From the NCBI RefSeq assembly GCF_002252475.1, contig NZ_NNRK01000029.1:248001-312000 (forward strand): DNA of 64,000 bases, read 5' to 3'. Origin of the DNA: Brucella rhizosphaerae (GTDB taxonomy: Bacteria > Pseudomonadota > Alphaproteobacteria > Rhizobiales > Rhizobiaceae). The notes below the pieces were generated by a model, which saw only the letters and a program-made list of their open reading frames with translations, did no database searches and was not told the DNA's origin. The translations under genes and the position numbers were made by a program. This document shows, in pieces, positions 46,229 to 55,719 of the stretch; within the stretch, counting starts at the first letter, position 1; each line of letters opens with the position of its first letter.

Positions 46229-46305
46229 AGCACGTCTCCAAAAAGTGGGAACCGCCTTCGCGGGAAAATCAGTTCACTGGACTGATTTTTTTATCCCGCT
46301 ACGAT
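46229..46305. repeat. Dispersed repeat with AAAAAGTGGGAACCG core
   Basis: Contains AAAAAGTGGGAACCG, CGCGGGAAA and an inverted repeat AATCAGTTC-actg-GACTGATT, then ATCCCGC. Related to the other GAAAAGTG-core elements in the window and to the short repeats at 55618 and 56863 (ATCAGTTC word). Confidence 0.55.
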
Positions 46306-46391
46306 GGGGGTAAAGACCTGCGCAGACAAAGAGACAGAGCGGTAGCAATATCAGACTTTATGAAAACTGCTCTGGTCGGGAGGACACCGGA

Positions 46392-46874
46392 TTGACTGAT
46401 AAGACGCCCAAATATGCTTATGAAGATTTCACGCAAGGACTGAAGTTGGCCTTCGGTCCGCGCACTGTAACTAAAGAAGAGATCATCGAATTCGCCCGCG
46501 AATTCGACCCACAGCCTTTTCACCTGGATGAGGCGGCAGGCAAGGCAAGTGTGCTTGGTGGCCTCGCTGCATCGGGTTGGCATACCGTGTCGCTGTTCAT
46601 GCGAATGGTTTGGGATGCTTATCTCAAGGATTCGACATCGCAAGGCAGCCCGGGCATCGAGTTCAATCGCTGGAAACGTCCTGTGCTTGCAGGCGACACA
46701 CTCAGCGGCTTCTCAACCGTGCTTGATCGCCGCCGCTCAAAATCCATGCCCCATGTAGGCTTTCTCACTGTCTACAATGAGATCGTCAATCAGCGTGGAG
46801 AAGTGGTGTGCGAACTGCAACATACGGCCATGGTCGGCCTTCGTAATCCCGAGAACGAAGGAGATGCCGCATGA
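46392..46874 (+). CDS. MaoC-family hotdog dehydratase, paralogue 1
   Basis: 160 residues, single hotdog domain with the hydratase Asp/His motif FDPQPFHLDEAAG and LGGLAASGWHTVSLFM. TTG 46392 is the likely start, with GGGAGGAC 6 bases upstream. The stop overlaps the next paralogue (ATGA), so the two are translated together. (R)-specific enoyl-CoA hydratase or acyl dehydratase activity is likely; the two may form a heterodimer (inference). Confidence 0.88.
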   Translation: MTDKTPKYAYEDFTQGLKLAFGPRTVTKEEIIEFAREFDPQPFHLDEAAGKASVLGGLAASGWHTVSLFMRMVWDAYLKDSTSQGSPGIEFNRWKRPVLAGDTLSGFSTVLDRRRSKSMPHVGFLTVYNEIVNQRGEVVCELQHTAMVGLRNPENEGDAA

Positions 46875-47341
46875 GCTTTATCGAAGAGCATCTTGGTGAA
46901 GAGCTGACAATTGGCAGCTATACCTTCACTGCAGCAGAAATCATTCACTTCGCATCAAAATTCGATCCTCAACCTTTTCACCTTGATGCGGAAGCCGCCA
47001 AGAACAGCGTGTTGGGTGGTCTGTGTGCTTCTGGATGGCACACAACGGCCGTATTCATGAAGTTGAACGTGGCCTCTATCGTTGAGGCGACAAAAGACGC
47101 CATGAAGCGTGGCGAAGTACCTCCTACTTTTGGCCCCTCACCTGGTTTTGAAAATCTGAAATGGGTGAGGCCGGTCTATGCCGGTGACACAATCACATAT
47201 AAGCGCACTGTGCACGCGGTACGCCCTCTTACCTCGCGTCCGGGTTGGTCGATGCTCAGCATGAGTACGAGTGCCTTTAATCAGGATGGCGAGAAGGTTC
47301 TGTCTTTCGATAATAGTGCCATGATAAAGCTGCCCTCATAA
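46871..47341 (+). CDS. MaoC-family hotdog dehydratase, paralogue 2
   Basis: 156 residues. It repeats the motif FDPQPFHLDAEAAKNSVLGG and ASGWHTTAVFM of the preceding gene, so both copies keep the catalytic Asp/His. ATG 46871 overlaps the upstream stop codon. A bidirectional terminator follows. Confidence 0.9.
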   Translation: MSFIEEHLGEELTIGSYTFTAAEIIHFASKFDPQPFHLDAEAAKNSVLGGLCASGWHTTAVFMKLNVASIVEATKDAMKRGEVPPTFGPSPGFENLKWVRPVYAGDTITYKRTVHAVRPLTSRPGWSMLSMSTSAFNQDGEKVLSFDNSAMIKLPS

Positions 47342-47349
47342 GGCCAATA

Positions 47350-47377
47350 AAAAAGCCCGGATCAAATCCGGGCTTTT
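47350..47377. terminator. Bidirectional terminator between maoC and apt
   Basis: AAAAGCCCGGAT-caa-ATCCGGGCTTTT. Confidence 0.9.
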
Positions 47378-47395
47378 ATCATATGGCTTTAAATC

Positions 47396-47941
47396 TCAAT
47401 CACCTTCAAACTCAACAAGCGTGCGCACCGGCACACCCAGCGCTTCGAGCTTCTTGCGGCCACCAAGGTCCGGCAGATCAATGATGAAGCATGCGGCAAC
47501 GATATTCGCGCCCATCTGCAGAAGAAGTTTGGCCGCAGCTTCCGCCGTGCCTCCCGTTGCAATCAGATCATCGACGAGAATGATACGCTCACCCTTCTCG
47601 ATGGCATCGCGATGCATTTCCATTTCATCAATGCCGTATTCGAGGCTGTAAGCAATGCGCACGGTATCGCGCGGCAGCTTCCCCTTCTTGCGGATTGGTA
47701 CAAAACCAGCCGAAAGCTGATGCGCTATCGCGCCACCCAGAATGAAGCCGCGCGCTTCAATACCAGCAACCTTATCCACCTTGTTCCCGGCGAAGGGATA
47801 AACCAGTTCATCCACTGACCGGCGGAAAGCCTGAGCATCGCCCATAAGCGTTGTCACATCGCGGAACTGAACACCGGGTTTCGGGTAATCCGGAATGGTT
47901 CTGATCGCGTCCTTCAAAGTCGCTTTGAATCCGGATTCCAT
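47396..47941 (-). CDS. apt: Adenine phosphoribosyltransferase
   Basis: 181 residues. [17 protein letters not shown] at the N terminus, [18 protein letters not shown], and PRPP loop [16 protein letters not shown]. Salvages adenine to AMP. ATG 47941 follows AAAGGACTG. The upstream 196 bases before the cytochrome c1 gene hold a terminator for petC and no gene. Confidence 0.95.
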   Translation of the reverse strand: MESGFKATLKDAIRTIPDYPKPGVQFRDVTTLMGDAQAFRRSVDELVYPFAGNKVDKVAGIEARGFILGGAIAHQLSAGFVPIRKKGKLPRDTVRIAYSLEYGIDEMEMHRDAIEKGERIILVDDLIATGGTAEAAAKLLLQMGANIVAACFIIDLPDLGGRKKLEALGVPVRTLVEFEGD

Positions 47942-48086
47942 TTTCAGTCCTTTCAGAGGGTAAGCCGACATGTTGTTACAAGTGCTGTGTCGGCTGACTC
48001 ATTTATATTAAACTCTCTTCAATCACGATATGCGCATTGCGCCAAGCACGTTCGCGCATTTTTGAACGGCTTCTGCTGTTTCCAAC

Positions 48087-48115
48087 AAAAAGGGCGCCTC
48101 ACGGCGCCCTTTGAA
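48087..48115 (-). terminator. Terminator of petABC
   Basis: Minus strand: AAAGGGCGCC-gtga-GGCGCCC followed by TTTTTG, just beyond the petC stop. Confidence 0.85.
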
Positions 48116-48137
48116 ACAGTTCAGCTCGGTTAAACAA

Positions 48138-49007
48138 TCAATGCTTCACATTCGCCCAAACCGAACGCTTGGCGATGTAGACAAGGCCAGCAAACAGGAT
48201 GAGAAAAATGATGACCCGGAAACCCGTTTTCTTGCGGTCTTCAAGATGTGGTTCAGCAGCCCACATCAGGAATGCCGAAACGTCACGCGCATACTGGTCG
48301 ACCGTCTGCGGCGAACCATCATCGTAGGTCACCTGATCGTCGCTAAGCGGCTTTGCCATGGCAAGCGATTTACCCGCAATGAAGTACGGGTTGTAGTGCG
48401 TGCCTTCCGGGATATGCATTCCAGCTGGCGGCTGTTCATCATAGCCAGTCAGCAGCGAATGAATGTAGTCCGGACCTGCTTCAGCATATTGCGTGAATAT
48501 ATCGAAGACAAAAGTCGGAAACCCACGCTCAACCGCCCGGGCTTTAGCGATCAACGAAAAGTCCGGCGGAGCTGCACCATTGTTGGCGGCAGCGGCTGCA
48601 TTCGTGTTGGCAAATGGTGACGGGAAATGATCTGTCGGGATTGCCTTGCGGGTGAACATTTCACCATCTGCATTAGGACCATCCTGAGTTTCATATTCCG
48701 CAGCAAATGCCTTCACCTGCTCAGGCGAATATCCAAGGTCTTCCAACGTGCGGAAGGCTACCAGATTCATCGAATGGCATGCAGAGCAGACTTCCTTATA
48801 AACCTTGAGACCGCGCTGAAGCTGCCCCTTGTCATAGGTTCCGAATGGACCTGAGAAGGTCCATTTCTCCTGCTTTGGATGGTGAATCGGAAAATGTTCC
48901 GGTTCCCCTTCACCACCACCAGCGGCAAAAGCACCGCCCATCGTCACACCCAGCGCAACCAGCGGAGCAATACCGAAAGCAGCGAAACTCTTGAGGATGT
49001 TTTTCAT
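48138..49007 (-). CDS. petC: Cytochrome c1
   Basis: About 289 residues: a signal peptide (LVALGVTMGGAFA-A), c-type haem site CSACH near 76, the axial-ligand Met region (GKSLAMAKPL) and a C-terminal membrane anchor (VIIFLILFAGLVYIAKRSVW). The last gene of the bc1 operon. ATG 49007 follows AAGGACG. Confidence 0.96.
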   Translation of the reverse strand: MKNILKSFAAFGIAPLVALGVTMGGAFAAGGGEGEPEHFPIHHPKQEKWTFSGPFGTYDKGQLQRGLKVYKEVCSACHSMNLVAFRTLEDLGYSPEQVKAFAAEYETQDGPNADGEMFTRKAIPTDHFPSPFANTNAAAAANNGAAPPDFSLIAKARAVERGFPTFVFDIFTQYAEAGPDYIHSLLTGYDEQPPAGMHIPEGTHYNPYFIAGKSLAMAKPLSDDQVTYDDGSPQTVDQYARDVSAFLMWAAEPHLEDRKKTGFRVIIFLILFAGLVYIAKRSVWANVKH

Positions 49008-49033
49008 TGTTACGTCCTTCATTTTTCGCTGCT

Positions 49034-50320
49034 TCACGCCTTGATGTCCACTGGAGCAATCTCAGCTTTGCCTGCGCCCTTCTCCAGTACCGCCTCGGTA
49101 ATCGAGTTCGGCAGACGCTTTGGCGTCTCGATCAGGCCGAGAACCGGCATGATGACGATGAAGAATGCGAAGTAGTAAAGCGTACCGAACTGCGCCAGCA
49201 GCGTGTAAGTGCCTTCGGCAGGACGCGAGCCCAGCCAGCCAAGGAAAATGGCATTAATGACAAACAGCCAGAAGAACAGCTTGAACCAAGGGCGATAGAC
49301 CGCCGAACGAACCTTTGACGTATCAAGCCATGGAACAACGAAGAGAATTGCGATCGAACCGAACATGGTGAGAACGCCGCCGAGCTTCGAGTCGATCGGT
49401 CCGATGTTGAAGGTGATGGCGCGCAGCATCGCGTAAAACGGCAGGAAGTACCATTCCGGGACAATGTGTGCCGGTGTCTTCAGTGAGTCGGCCGGGATAT
49501 AGTTATCCGGATGACCAAGGAAGTTCGGCATATAGAAGACGAAATAAGCGAAGAAGATGAAGAAGACGAGCGCACCAAAAGCGTCCTTGATGGTCGCATA
49601 AGGCGTGAACGGCAGCGTATCAGTCTCCGACTTGATTTCAATCCCGGTTGGATTGGTCTGGCCGGTTACATGCAGTGCCCAGACGTGCAGGATAACAACG
49701 CCTGCAATCATGAACGGCAGCAGATAATGCAGCGAGAAAAAGCGGTTCAGCGTCGGATTATCGACAGCGAAGCCACCAAGCAGCAATTGTTGGATGGGCT
49801 CACCTATCACCGGAAATGCAGTGAAGAAGCCCGTGATAACCGTTGCACCCCAGAAGGACATCTGTCCCCAGGGCAGCACATAACCCATGAAGGCGGTTGC
49901 CATCATAAGGAGGAAGATCACGACACCGAGAATCCACAGAAGCTCACGCGGCGCCTTGTAAGAACCGTAATAAAGACCGCGAGCGATATGAAGATAAACC
50001 GCGATAAAGAAGAATGATGCACCGTTGGAGTGCATGTAGCGCAGTAGCCAACCGGAATTGACGTCGCGCATGATCTTTTCAACGGAATTGAATGCGATCC
50101 CTGTATCCGCAGCATAATGCATCGCCAGCACAATGCCGGTAATGATCTGCGCGATCAGCATGAATGCCAGGATGCCGCCAAACGTATACATGTAGTTCAG
50201 GTTACGTGGCGTCGGATAGGCAACAAAGGAATCATAGACGAGACGCGGTAATGGCAGTCGTTCGTCGACCCATTTTTCGATGCCGGTCGTGGGCGTATAT
50301 GTGGAGTGTCCACCACTCAT
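49034..50320 (-). CDS. petB: Cytochrome b of the bc1 complex
   Basis: 428 residues, eight membrane helices. Haem-ligating His in the second and fourth helices ([29 protein letters not shown]), Qo-site PEWYFLP, and [17 protein letters not shown]. Full-length cytochrome b rather than split b6/IV. ATG 50320 follows GGGGAGAG; 26-base gap to petC. Confidence 0.97.
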   Translation of the reverse strand: MSGGHSTYTPTTGIEKWVDERLPLPRLVYDSFVAYPTPRNLNYMYTFGGILAFMLIAQIITGIVLAMHYAADTGIAFNSVEKIMRDVNSGWLLRYMHSNGASFFFIAVYLHIARGLYYGSYKAPRELLWILGVVIFLLMMATAFMGYVLPWGQMSFWGATVITGFFTAFPVIGEPIQQLLLGGFAVDNPTLNRFFSLHYLLPFMIAGVVILHVWALHVTGQTNPTGIEIKSETDTLPFTPYATIKDAFGALVFFIFFAYFVFYMPNFLGHPDNYIPADSLKTPAHIVPEWYFLPFYAMLRAITFNIGPIDSKLGGVLTMFGSIAILFVVPWLDTSKVRSAVYRPWFKLFFWLFVINAIFLGWLGSRPAEGTYTLLAQFGTLYYFAFFIVIMPVLGLIETPKRLPNSITEAVLEKGAGKAEIAPVDIKA

Positions 50321-50343
50321 GTTTTCTCTCCCCAAGATCTGTT

Positions 50344-50907
50344 TTAGCCGATCCTGATGACCGTATCGGAAGCAAATGCGTATGCCGGAATGTGCATGTT
50401 TTCCGGCGCTGGACCGCTACGGATACGACCCGCGGTGTCATAGGTCGAACCGTGGCATGGGCAAAACCAGCCACCGAAAGAACCCGACTCACCGAGCGGT
50501 ACGCAACCAAGGTGGGTACAAACGCCGATCATGATGATCCAGTTTTCCTTACCTTCACCAGCAGAACGCGCGACATCGGTCGCCTCCGCATCAACTGGAA
50601 GGTTCGCATTACGGGCCGCGATGTCTTTCAGATCGCCAAGAGCAGTCGTCTTGGCGTCTTCGATTTCCTTGGCCGTACGGTTGCGGATGAAAACTGGCTT
50701 TCCGCGCCATTTAACGGTGAGTGATGCGCCCTCTGCGAGAGAAGTCACATCAACCTCAATAGACGCTGCAGCAAGCGTCGAAGCGTCGGGACGCATCTGG
50801 TCGATAAACGGCCATGCCAATCCGCCGACACCGACGACACCGGCCATTCCCGTCGCAATATACAAAAAATCACGCCGTGTCGGCTCAGCCGTGTCGTGTG
50901 CGCTCAC
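50344..50907 (-). CDS. petA: Rieske iron-sulfur subunit of bc1
   Basis: About 187 residues, GTG start at 50907 after AAGGAATTGG. Twin-Arg signal-anchor ([14 protein letters not shown]) and 2Fe-2S motifs CTHLGC and CPCHG. It transfers electrons from ubiquinol to cytochrome c1. First gene of petABC; the 309-base upstream region has a palindrome. Confidence 0.96.
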   Translation of the reverse strand: MSAHDTAEPTRRDFLYIATGMAGVVGVGGLAWPFIDQMRPDASTLAAASIEVDVTSLAEGASLTVKWRGKPVFIRNRTAKEIEDAKTTALGDLKDIAARNANLPVDAEATDVARSAGEGKENWIIMIGVCTHLGCVPLGESGSFGGWFCPCHGSTYDTAGRIRSGPAPENMHIPAYAFASDTVIRIG

Positions 50908-51216
50908 GTGCCAATTCCTTTTTAACCTGGATATCCAATTGAAATCTCCCCTCGTTCCTTTGCACTTGCGCAAAAGCAGTCCAGCCTTTTGCGCTCACGC
51001 AAAAAGCAGTTCTACAATTGCTTGCAGAACGAAATTCCCTCCATCTCAACATTGAGGTTTAGGCAGGTTGAAAAGCCTTGTCCAGACGCCAACCCCATAG
51101 GACGGCACCATGTCGCAGGCTGTTTTGTAGGGAGGTTTTAAAAGTCAGCAGACAAACAACCCCACCCGAATGTTGCTTCGGGCGAGGAACTGAACAGAGC
51201 TCAAATATACAGCATA
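50908..51216. other. 309-base region between petA and the ABC exporter operon
   Basis: No gene seen. Holds an 18-bp palindrome TTTTGCG-ctca-CGCAAAA (50987-51004), a second TTGCGCAA word about 20 bases away, and a weak hairpin CCCGAA/TTCGGG (51165-51182) that might end the exporter operon on the minus strand. Confidence 0.5.
50987..51004. promoter_or_regulatory. Palindrome upstream of petABC
   Basis: Perfect dyad TTTTGCG/CGCAAAA with a 4-base spacer, about 80 bases before the petA start on the minus strand, a plausible regulator site for the bc1 operon. Confidence 0.4.
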
Positions 51217-53076
51217 TTAGCGGTTAATGCCGAGAAAACCGCCGGACTGACGCGCCCAGAGGCCAGCATAGATGCCGCCACGCGCGATAAGTTCATCATG
51301 AGTGCCTTCTTCGACAATCCGCCCCTGGTCCATCACGATGAGGCGGTCAAGCGCTGCAATGGTCGAAAGCCGGTGCGCGATGGCGATCACAGTCTTGCCT
51401 TCCATCAGCTGGCGAAGATTCTCCTGGATCGAAGCTTCCACCTCTGAGTCGAGCGCGGAAGTCGCCTCGTCCAGAATAAGAATAGGCGCATCTTTCAGGA
51501 TAGCACGCGCGATCGCGATCCGCTGACGTTGGCCGCCAGAAAGCTTGACGCCTCTTTCACCAACAAATGCATCGAACGACTTGCGCCCGTTGAAATCTTC
51601 CAGTTTGGTGATGAACTCGTCTGCTTCTGCCTGTCGTGTTGCCTGAAGCAGTTCTTCATCACTCGCATCGTCACGTGCCAGCATGATATTATCGCGCAGT
51701 GAACGATGCAGCAGTGCCGTCTCCTGACTGACAACCGCAAAAGCACGGCGTAGCGAGGCTTGCGTCACATCGCGAACGTCCTGCCCGTCAACAAGGATCG
51801 CGCCTTTCTCGACATCATAAAGGCGCAGGATCAGATTGACGAGAGTCGTCTTACCCGCACCCGAATGACCAACCAGTCCAATGCGCTCGCCGCCCTTAAC
51901 GGTGAAGTTGATACTATCGAGGACACCCGCTGCCTTGCCATAATGAAAGGTAACATTCTGGATATCGATCCGCGCTTCTGTGATCTGCAAGGTCTTTGCA
52001 TCTCGCTTGTCTTCAAGGCCAAGCGGGGCAGAAACAAGCTTCATCGAATTTTCGATCAGACCGAGCTGACGCAACATACCATTGAGCTGCATCATCAGGC
52101 GGCCAAGCAACATGTTCAGTCGCAAAACAAGACCAAGCGTGAAGGACACCTGTCCAACGGTGATCGCATCGCGTGTCCACAAATCGATGGTGATCGCAGC
52201 AACTGTAACGATCATCACACCAGAAAGTGCCGTCATAGCGAGACGCACGCCGGTGAGCGAGCGCATGAAAGGCAAGATCGCAGCGAGATACCGCATAAAG
52301 CCTTCACGCATGTAGCGTTCATCGTCGTCAGCAGTATTAAGTTTGATCGTCTGAATATTAGAATAGCTGTCGACGATACGGCCATTGATCATTGAGCCCG
52401 CTTCTGCGGACGCTTCAGCACTCTTGCGAATCCGTGGCAGATAGTGCCGGGCAATGAGACCAAAAACCGCGATCCATAGGATAACGGCTGCAGCCAGCCG
52501 CCAGTCGAGGCGACCAACGAGAAACAGAGTTGTGATACTGTAAATCGCCATGAACCAGACGACTTGAATGAGACTTTCAATCAGGTCGCCCGCAGCCTGC
52601 CCCGCCTGCCAGACCTTGGTGGCAATTCGTCCGGCAAAATCGTTCTGAAAAAACGCATAGGATTGGCGCTGGACGTAAGAGTTGGCCTGCCAGCGGATCA
52701 TATTATAGAAACCCGGCGACAGGGTCTGGCCTTCAAGCAACGTGTTTATTGCGGTGACGACAAACCGGATGACGAGAACGGTAACGCCCATGAACAGCAG
52801 TTCCGGGCCAGCAGCCTGAAACAGCGCGGACCAGCTGCGCTCGGCCCCCGCCTTGCCTGCCTGATCGAGAATGTCGACCAGCCTGCCGGTAAAGTAAAAA
52901 AGACCAGCCTCCACCAGTGGCAAAAGACCGCCAATAACCAGCGAGGCTGCAAGCGGCCATTTAGCCTGACGAGCGTAATGCCAGAGAAAAGCCAGCGTTG
53001 TTGAAGGCGGCCTAAGCTTGTCCGGTTCGCGGAAGGGGTCAACCCAGCGCTCGAACAGGCTATAAACCGCTTTCAT
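51217..53076 (-). CDS. ABC exporter, TMD-NBD half-transporter (second of pair)
   Basis: About 619 residues: an N-terminal six-helix exporter domain and C-terminal nucleotide-binding domain with Walker A GHSGAGKTT, signature LSGGQRQRIAIARA, Walker B LILDEATSALDSEVE and H-loop IAHRLSTIAALDR. It lies 14 bases after a paralogue of the same build, so the two probably form a heterodimeric (lipid, drug or peptide) exporter. The ATG 53076 has AAGG upstream. Confidence 0.92.
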   Translation of the reverse strand: MKAVYSLFERWVDPFREPDKLRPPSTTLAFLWHYARQAKWPLAASLVIGGLLPLVEAGLFYFTGRLVDILDQAGKAGAERSWSALFQAAGPELLFMGVTVLVIRFVVTAINTLLEGQTLSPGFYNMIRWQANSYVQRQSYAFFQNDFAGRIATKVWQAGQAAGDLIESLIQVVWFMAIYSITTLFLVGRLDWRLAAAVILWIAVFGLIARHYLPRIRKSAEASAEAGSMINGRIVDSYSNIQTIKLNTADDDERYMREGFMRYLAAILPFMRSLTGVRLAMTALSGVMIVTVAAITIDLWTRDAITVGQVSFTLGLVLRLNMLLGRLMMQLNGMLRQLGLIENSMKLVSAPLGLEDKRDAKTLQITEARIDIQNVTFHYGKAAGVLDSINFTVKGGERIGLVGHSGAGKTTLVNLILRLYDVEKGAILVDGQDVRDVTQASLRRAFAVVSQETALLHRSLRDNIMLARDDASDEELLQATRQAEADEFITKLEDFNGRKSFDAFVGERGVKLSGGQRQRIAIARAILKDAPILILDEATSALDSEVEASIQENLRQLMEGKTVIAIAHRLSTIAALDRLIVMDQGRIVEEGTHDELIARGGIYAGLWARQSGGFLGINR

Positions 53077-53090
53077 CAAATGCCTTATCC

Positions 53091-54947
53091 TTACTTTACC
53101 AGTTCTGTTTCGGCCTGCTCATCAAACCCAAGGAAGCCGCCCGACTGTCGTGCCCATAGTCCGGCATAAATGCCGCCGAGCGCAACAAGTTCCTCATGCG
53201 TCCCATCTTCAACGATCTGGCCCTTGTCCATCACAACGAGACGATCAAGTGCTGCGATGGTCGAAAGACGGTGTGCAATAGCAATAACCGTCTTGCCTTC
53301 CATCAGCGTATTAAGGCTGTCCTGAATGGCCGCTTCCACTTCCGAATCGAGCGCAGATGTTGCCTCATCCAGAATGAGGATCGGCGCATCTTTCAGCATC
53401 ACGCGAGCGATAGCGATACGCTGACGCTGCCCACCCGAAAGCTTCACGCCACGTTCGCCGACATGCGCATCAAGCCCACGCCGACCTTTCGCGTCAGTCA
53501 GCAGCGGAATGAACTGATCAGCTTGTGCCAGACGGATTGCCCGCTCGACCATTTCGTCCGTCGCATCCGGACGGCCATACATCACGTTCTCACGCACCGA
53601 ACGATGCAGCAATGACGTATCCTGCGTGACCATGCCGATGCTGGCACGAAGCGAGTCCTGCGTGACCTTGGAAATGTCCTGCCCATCAATCAGAATGCGG
53701 CCCTTCTCGAGATCGTAGAAGCGCAGCAGCAGATTGACCAGAGTGGATTTACCCGCACCTGAACGTCCGACCAGGCCAATCTTCTGCCCAGCCTGAATGT
53801 CCAGTGACAGGCCTTCAATTACGCCCTTGCCCTTACCGTAATGGAAACCAATCTTGTCGAAATCCAACGCACCTTTGCTGACGTGCAGCGCAGGCGCATT
53901 CGGCGCGTCCACCACTTCATGGGCACGTGCAATCGTCGTGATACCGTCTTCCACCGTTCCGATATTTTCGAACAGCGCTGACATTTCCCACATGATCCAC
54001 TGCGACATGCCGTTGAGACGCAGCACAAGGCCAATACCAACCGCAACCGCACCAACGGAGATGGCTTCATTCATCCAGAGCTTGATGCCAATCGCACCCA
54101 CAGCAAACAGCAGAATACAATTCGCCATATAGAGCGTGAAGTGGAACATCGTAATGAGACGCATCTGCCGATGCACAGTACTAAGGAAGCCGTCGAGACT
54201 TTCCTTCACATATGACTCTTCGCGACTTGAATGCGAGAACAGTTTGACGGTCGCAATATTGGTATAGCTATCGACAATACGTCCGGTCATCGATGAACGC
54301 GCATCGGCCTGTTCTTCGGAAATCACCCGCAGACGCGGAATGAAGAAGCGCAGCAGGATCATGTAGACGATAAGCCAGACCGCAAACGGGATCATCAGAA
54401 CAATATCTGCGGAAGCCGCAATGAACAGCGTGCCTGCAAAATAGACGATGACATAGTTCAGCACGTCGAGCAGCTTCATCACCGTTTCGCGCACGGCGAG
54501 AGCGGTCTGCATCAGCTTGGTCGAAATACGCCCGGCAAACTCGTCCTGAAAGAACGACATGGACTGACGGATCAGATAACGATGCATCAGCCAGCGCACG
54601 CGCATCGGGTAGTTACCCAGCAGCGTCTGGTGAATGAGCAGCGAATGGGCGAGCACGACACCCGGCAAGCCGACAAGGACAACGCCCGCGATCATCGCAA
54701 GCCGCCAACCTTCATTGCTGAGGAACGTCTCGCGCGACTGATGCGAAAGCCAGTCGACAATGTTGCCCATGAAGGCAAACAGCGACACTTCGATAATCGC
54801 GATCAGCGTTGTGAAAATCGCCATACCGATAATCCATGGCCACGCGCCACGGGTATAATAAAGGCAGAAGGCCACCAGCCCGCGCGGAGGCTCACGCGGA
54901 GGTTCTTCGGGATAGGCTTCGAGTCGTTTTTCAAACCATCTAAACAT
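53091..54947 (-). CDS. ABC exporter, TMD-NBD half-transporter (first of pair)
   Basis: About 618 residues, TMD then NBD with Walker A GRSGAGKST, signature LSGGQRQRIAIAR and Walker B LILDEATSALDSEVE, both catalytic sites apparently consensus. ATG 54947 follows AAAGGATCG; the 46 in-frame codons before it are not protein-like. It is the first gene of the two-gene exporter operon. Substrate unknown. Confidence 0.92.
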   Translation of the reverse strand: MFRWFEKRLEAYPEEPPREPPRGLVAFCLYYTRGAWPWIIGMAIFTTLIAIIEVSLFAFMGNIVDWLSHQSRETFLSNEGWRLAMIAGVVLVGLPGVVLAHSLLIHQTLLGNYPMRVRWLMHRYLIRQSMSFFQDEFAGRISTKLMQTALAVRETVMKLLDVLNYVIVYFAGTLFIAASADIVLMIPFAVWLIVYMILLRFFIPRLRVISEEQADARSSMTGRIVDSYTNIATVKLFSHSSREESYVKESLDGFLSTVHRQMRLITMFHFTLYMANCILLFAVGAIGIKLWMNEAISVGAVAVGIGLVLRLNGMSQWIMWEMSALFENIGTVEDGITTIARAHEVVDAPNAPALHVSKGALDFDKIGFHYGKGKGVIEGLSLDIQAGQKIGLVGRSGAGKSTLVNLLLRFYDLEKGRILIDGQDISKVTQDSLRASIGMVTQDTSLLHRSVRENVMYGRPDATDEMVERAIRLAQADQFIPLLTDAKGRRGLDAHVGERGVKLSGGQRQRIAIARVMLKDAPILILDEATSALDSEVEAAIQDSLNTLMEGKTVIAIAHRLSTIAALDRLVVMDKGQIVEDGTHEELVALGGIYAGLWARQSGGFLGFDEQAETELVK

Positions 54948-55133
54948 GGCGATCCTTTTATGTGTCGCAACAAAAATTGCCAAGACGGAATAGGAACAAA
55001 AAGGGAATATTTTTGTGATCAGAGAACAGTTTTGCTCCCGGCAGCATAATCGCGCATGATTGATGTGTTGACGTGGCGGAAACATTCAATCTCTGTGCTT
55101 GCAGCAACAGAGTTTGTGGGTTACCCGCCTCAT

Positions 55134-55613
55134 ATGGAACTGCGTATCGCTCTTTACCAGCCTGACATTCCCGGCAACACGGGAACCATCCTGCGCATGG
55201 CCGCATGCCTCGGCTTCGCGGTGGATTTGATCGAGCCTGCAGGCTTCGACGTCTCCGACAGATCGCTGAAACGCGCCGGCATGGATTATCTGGAACAGGC
55301 CGCCCTCACCCGTCATGCCGACTGGCAACATTTCAATGACTGGCGTCAGCAGGCAGGCAAACGTCTCGTTCTGCTTTCGACCAAAGCTGCGGTTCCCTAT
55401 ACGGATTATCAGTTTCAGAAAAATGACATTCTGCTTTTCGGTCGTGAATCCGCCGGCGTGCCGGACAGTATTCAGGACCTTGCTGAAACACGGCTGATTA
55501 TTCCGATGGTGCCAGGCGCACGATCCCTAAATCTTGCGGTTTCGGTAGCGTTGACCGCGGGCGAAGCTATGCGCCAGCAAAAACTGGAAAGCGATTCCCT
55601 TTCAAGCCTCTAG
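55134..55613 (+). CDS. trmL: tRNA (cytidine(34)-2'-O)-methyltransferase TrmL
   Basis: 159 residues of the SPOUT fold: LYQPDIPGNTGTILRMAACLG, LLFGRESAGVPD and IPMVPGARSLNLAVSVAL (knot region). It methylates the wobble ribose of tRNA-Leu. The start at ATG 55134 begins directly at the first beta strand; it has only a weak G-rich ribosome binding site, and the upstream frame to 55056 is not part of the family. Confidence 0.93.
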   Translation: MELRIALYQPDIPGNTGTILRMAACLGFAVDLIEPAGFDVSDRSLKRAGMDYLEQAALTRHADWQHFNDWRQQAGKRLVLLSTKAAVPYTDYQFQKNDILLFGRESAGVPDSIQDLAETRLIIPMVPGARSLNLAVSVALTAGEAMRQQKLESDSLSSL

Positions 55614-55617
55614 AGGA

Positions 55618-55638
55618 ACAAACGGAATCAGTTCCCGA
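55618..55638. repeat. Short repeat, left copy
   Basis: ACAAAC(G)GAATCAGTTCCCGAA between trmL and the permease gene, matched by a copy at 56863 with one difference. Confidence 0.5.
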
Positions 55639-55719
55639 AGTGTGTTCAATATGCTTTGCACAATGCCGGTTGTGCTCAGCGATCCTCTTTTGATCTCCGG
55701 TCTGAAAGGCTCTCTTTCG

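Noticed and set aside
51165-51182. Hairpin CCCGAA/TTCGGG as the exporter-operon terminator
   Set aside because: Stem is short and is followed by GGGG rather than a T run; kept only as a note in the intergenic entry.
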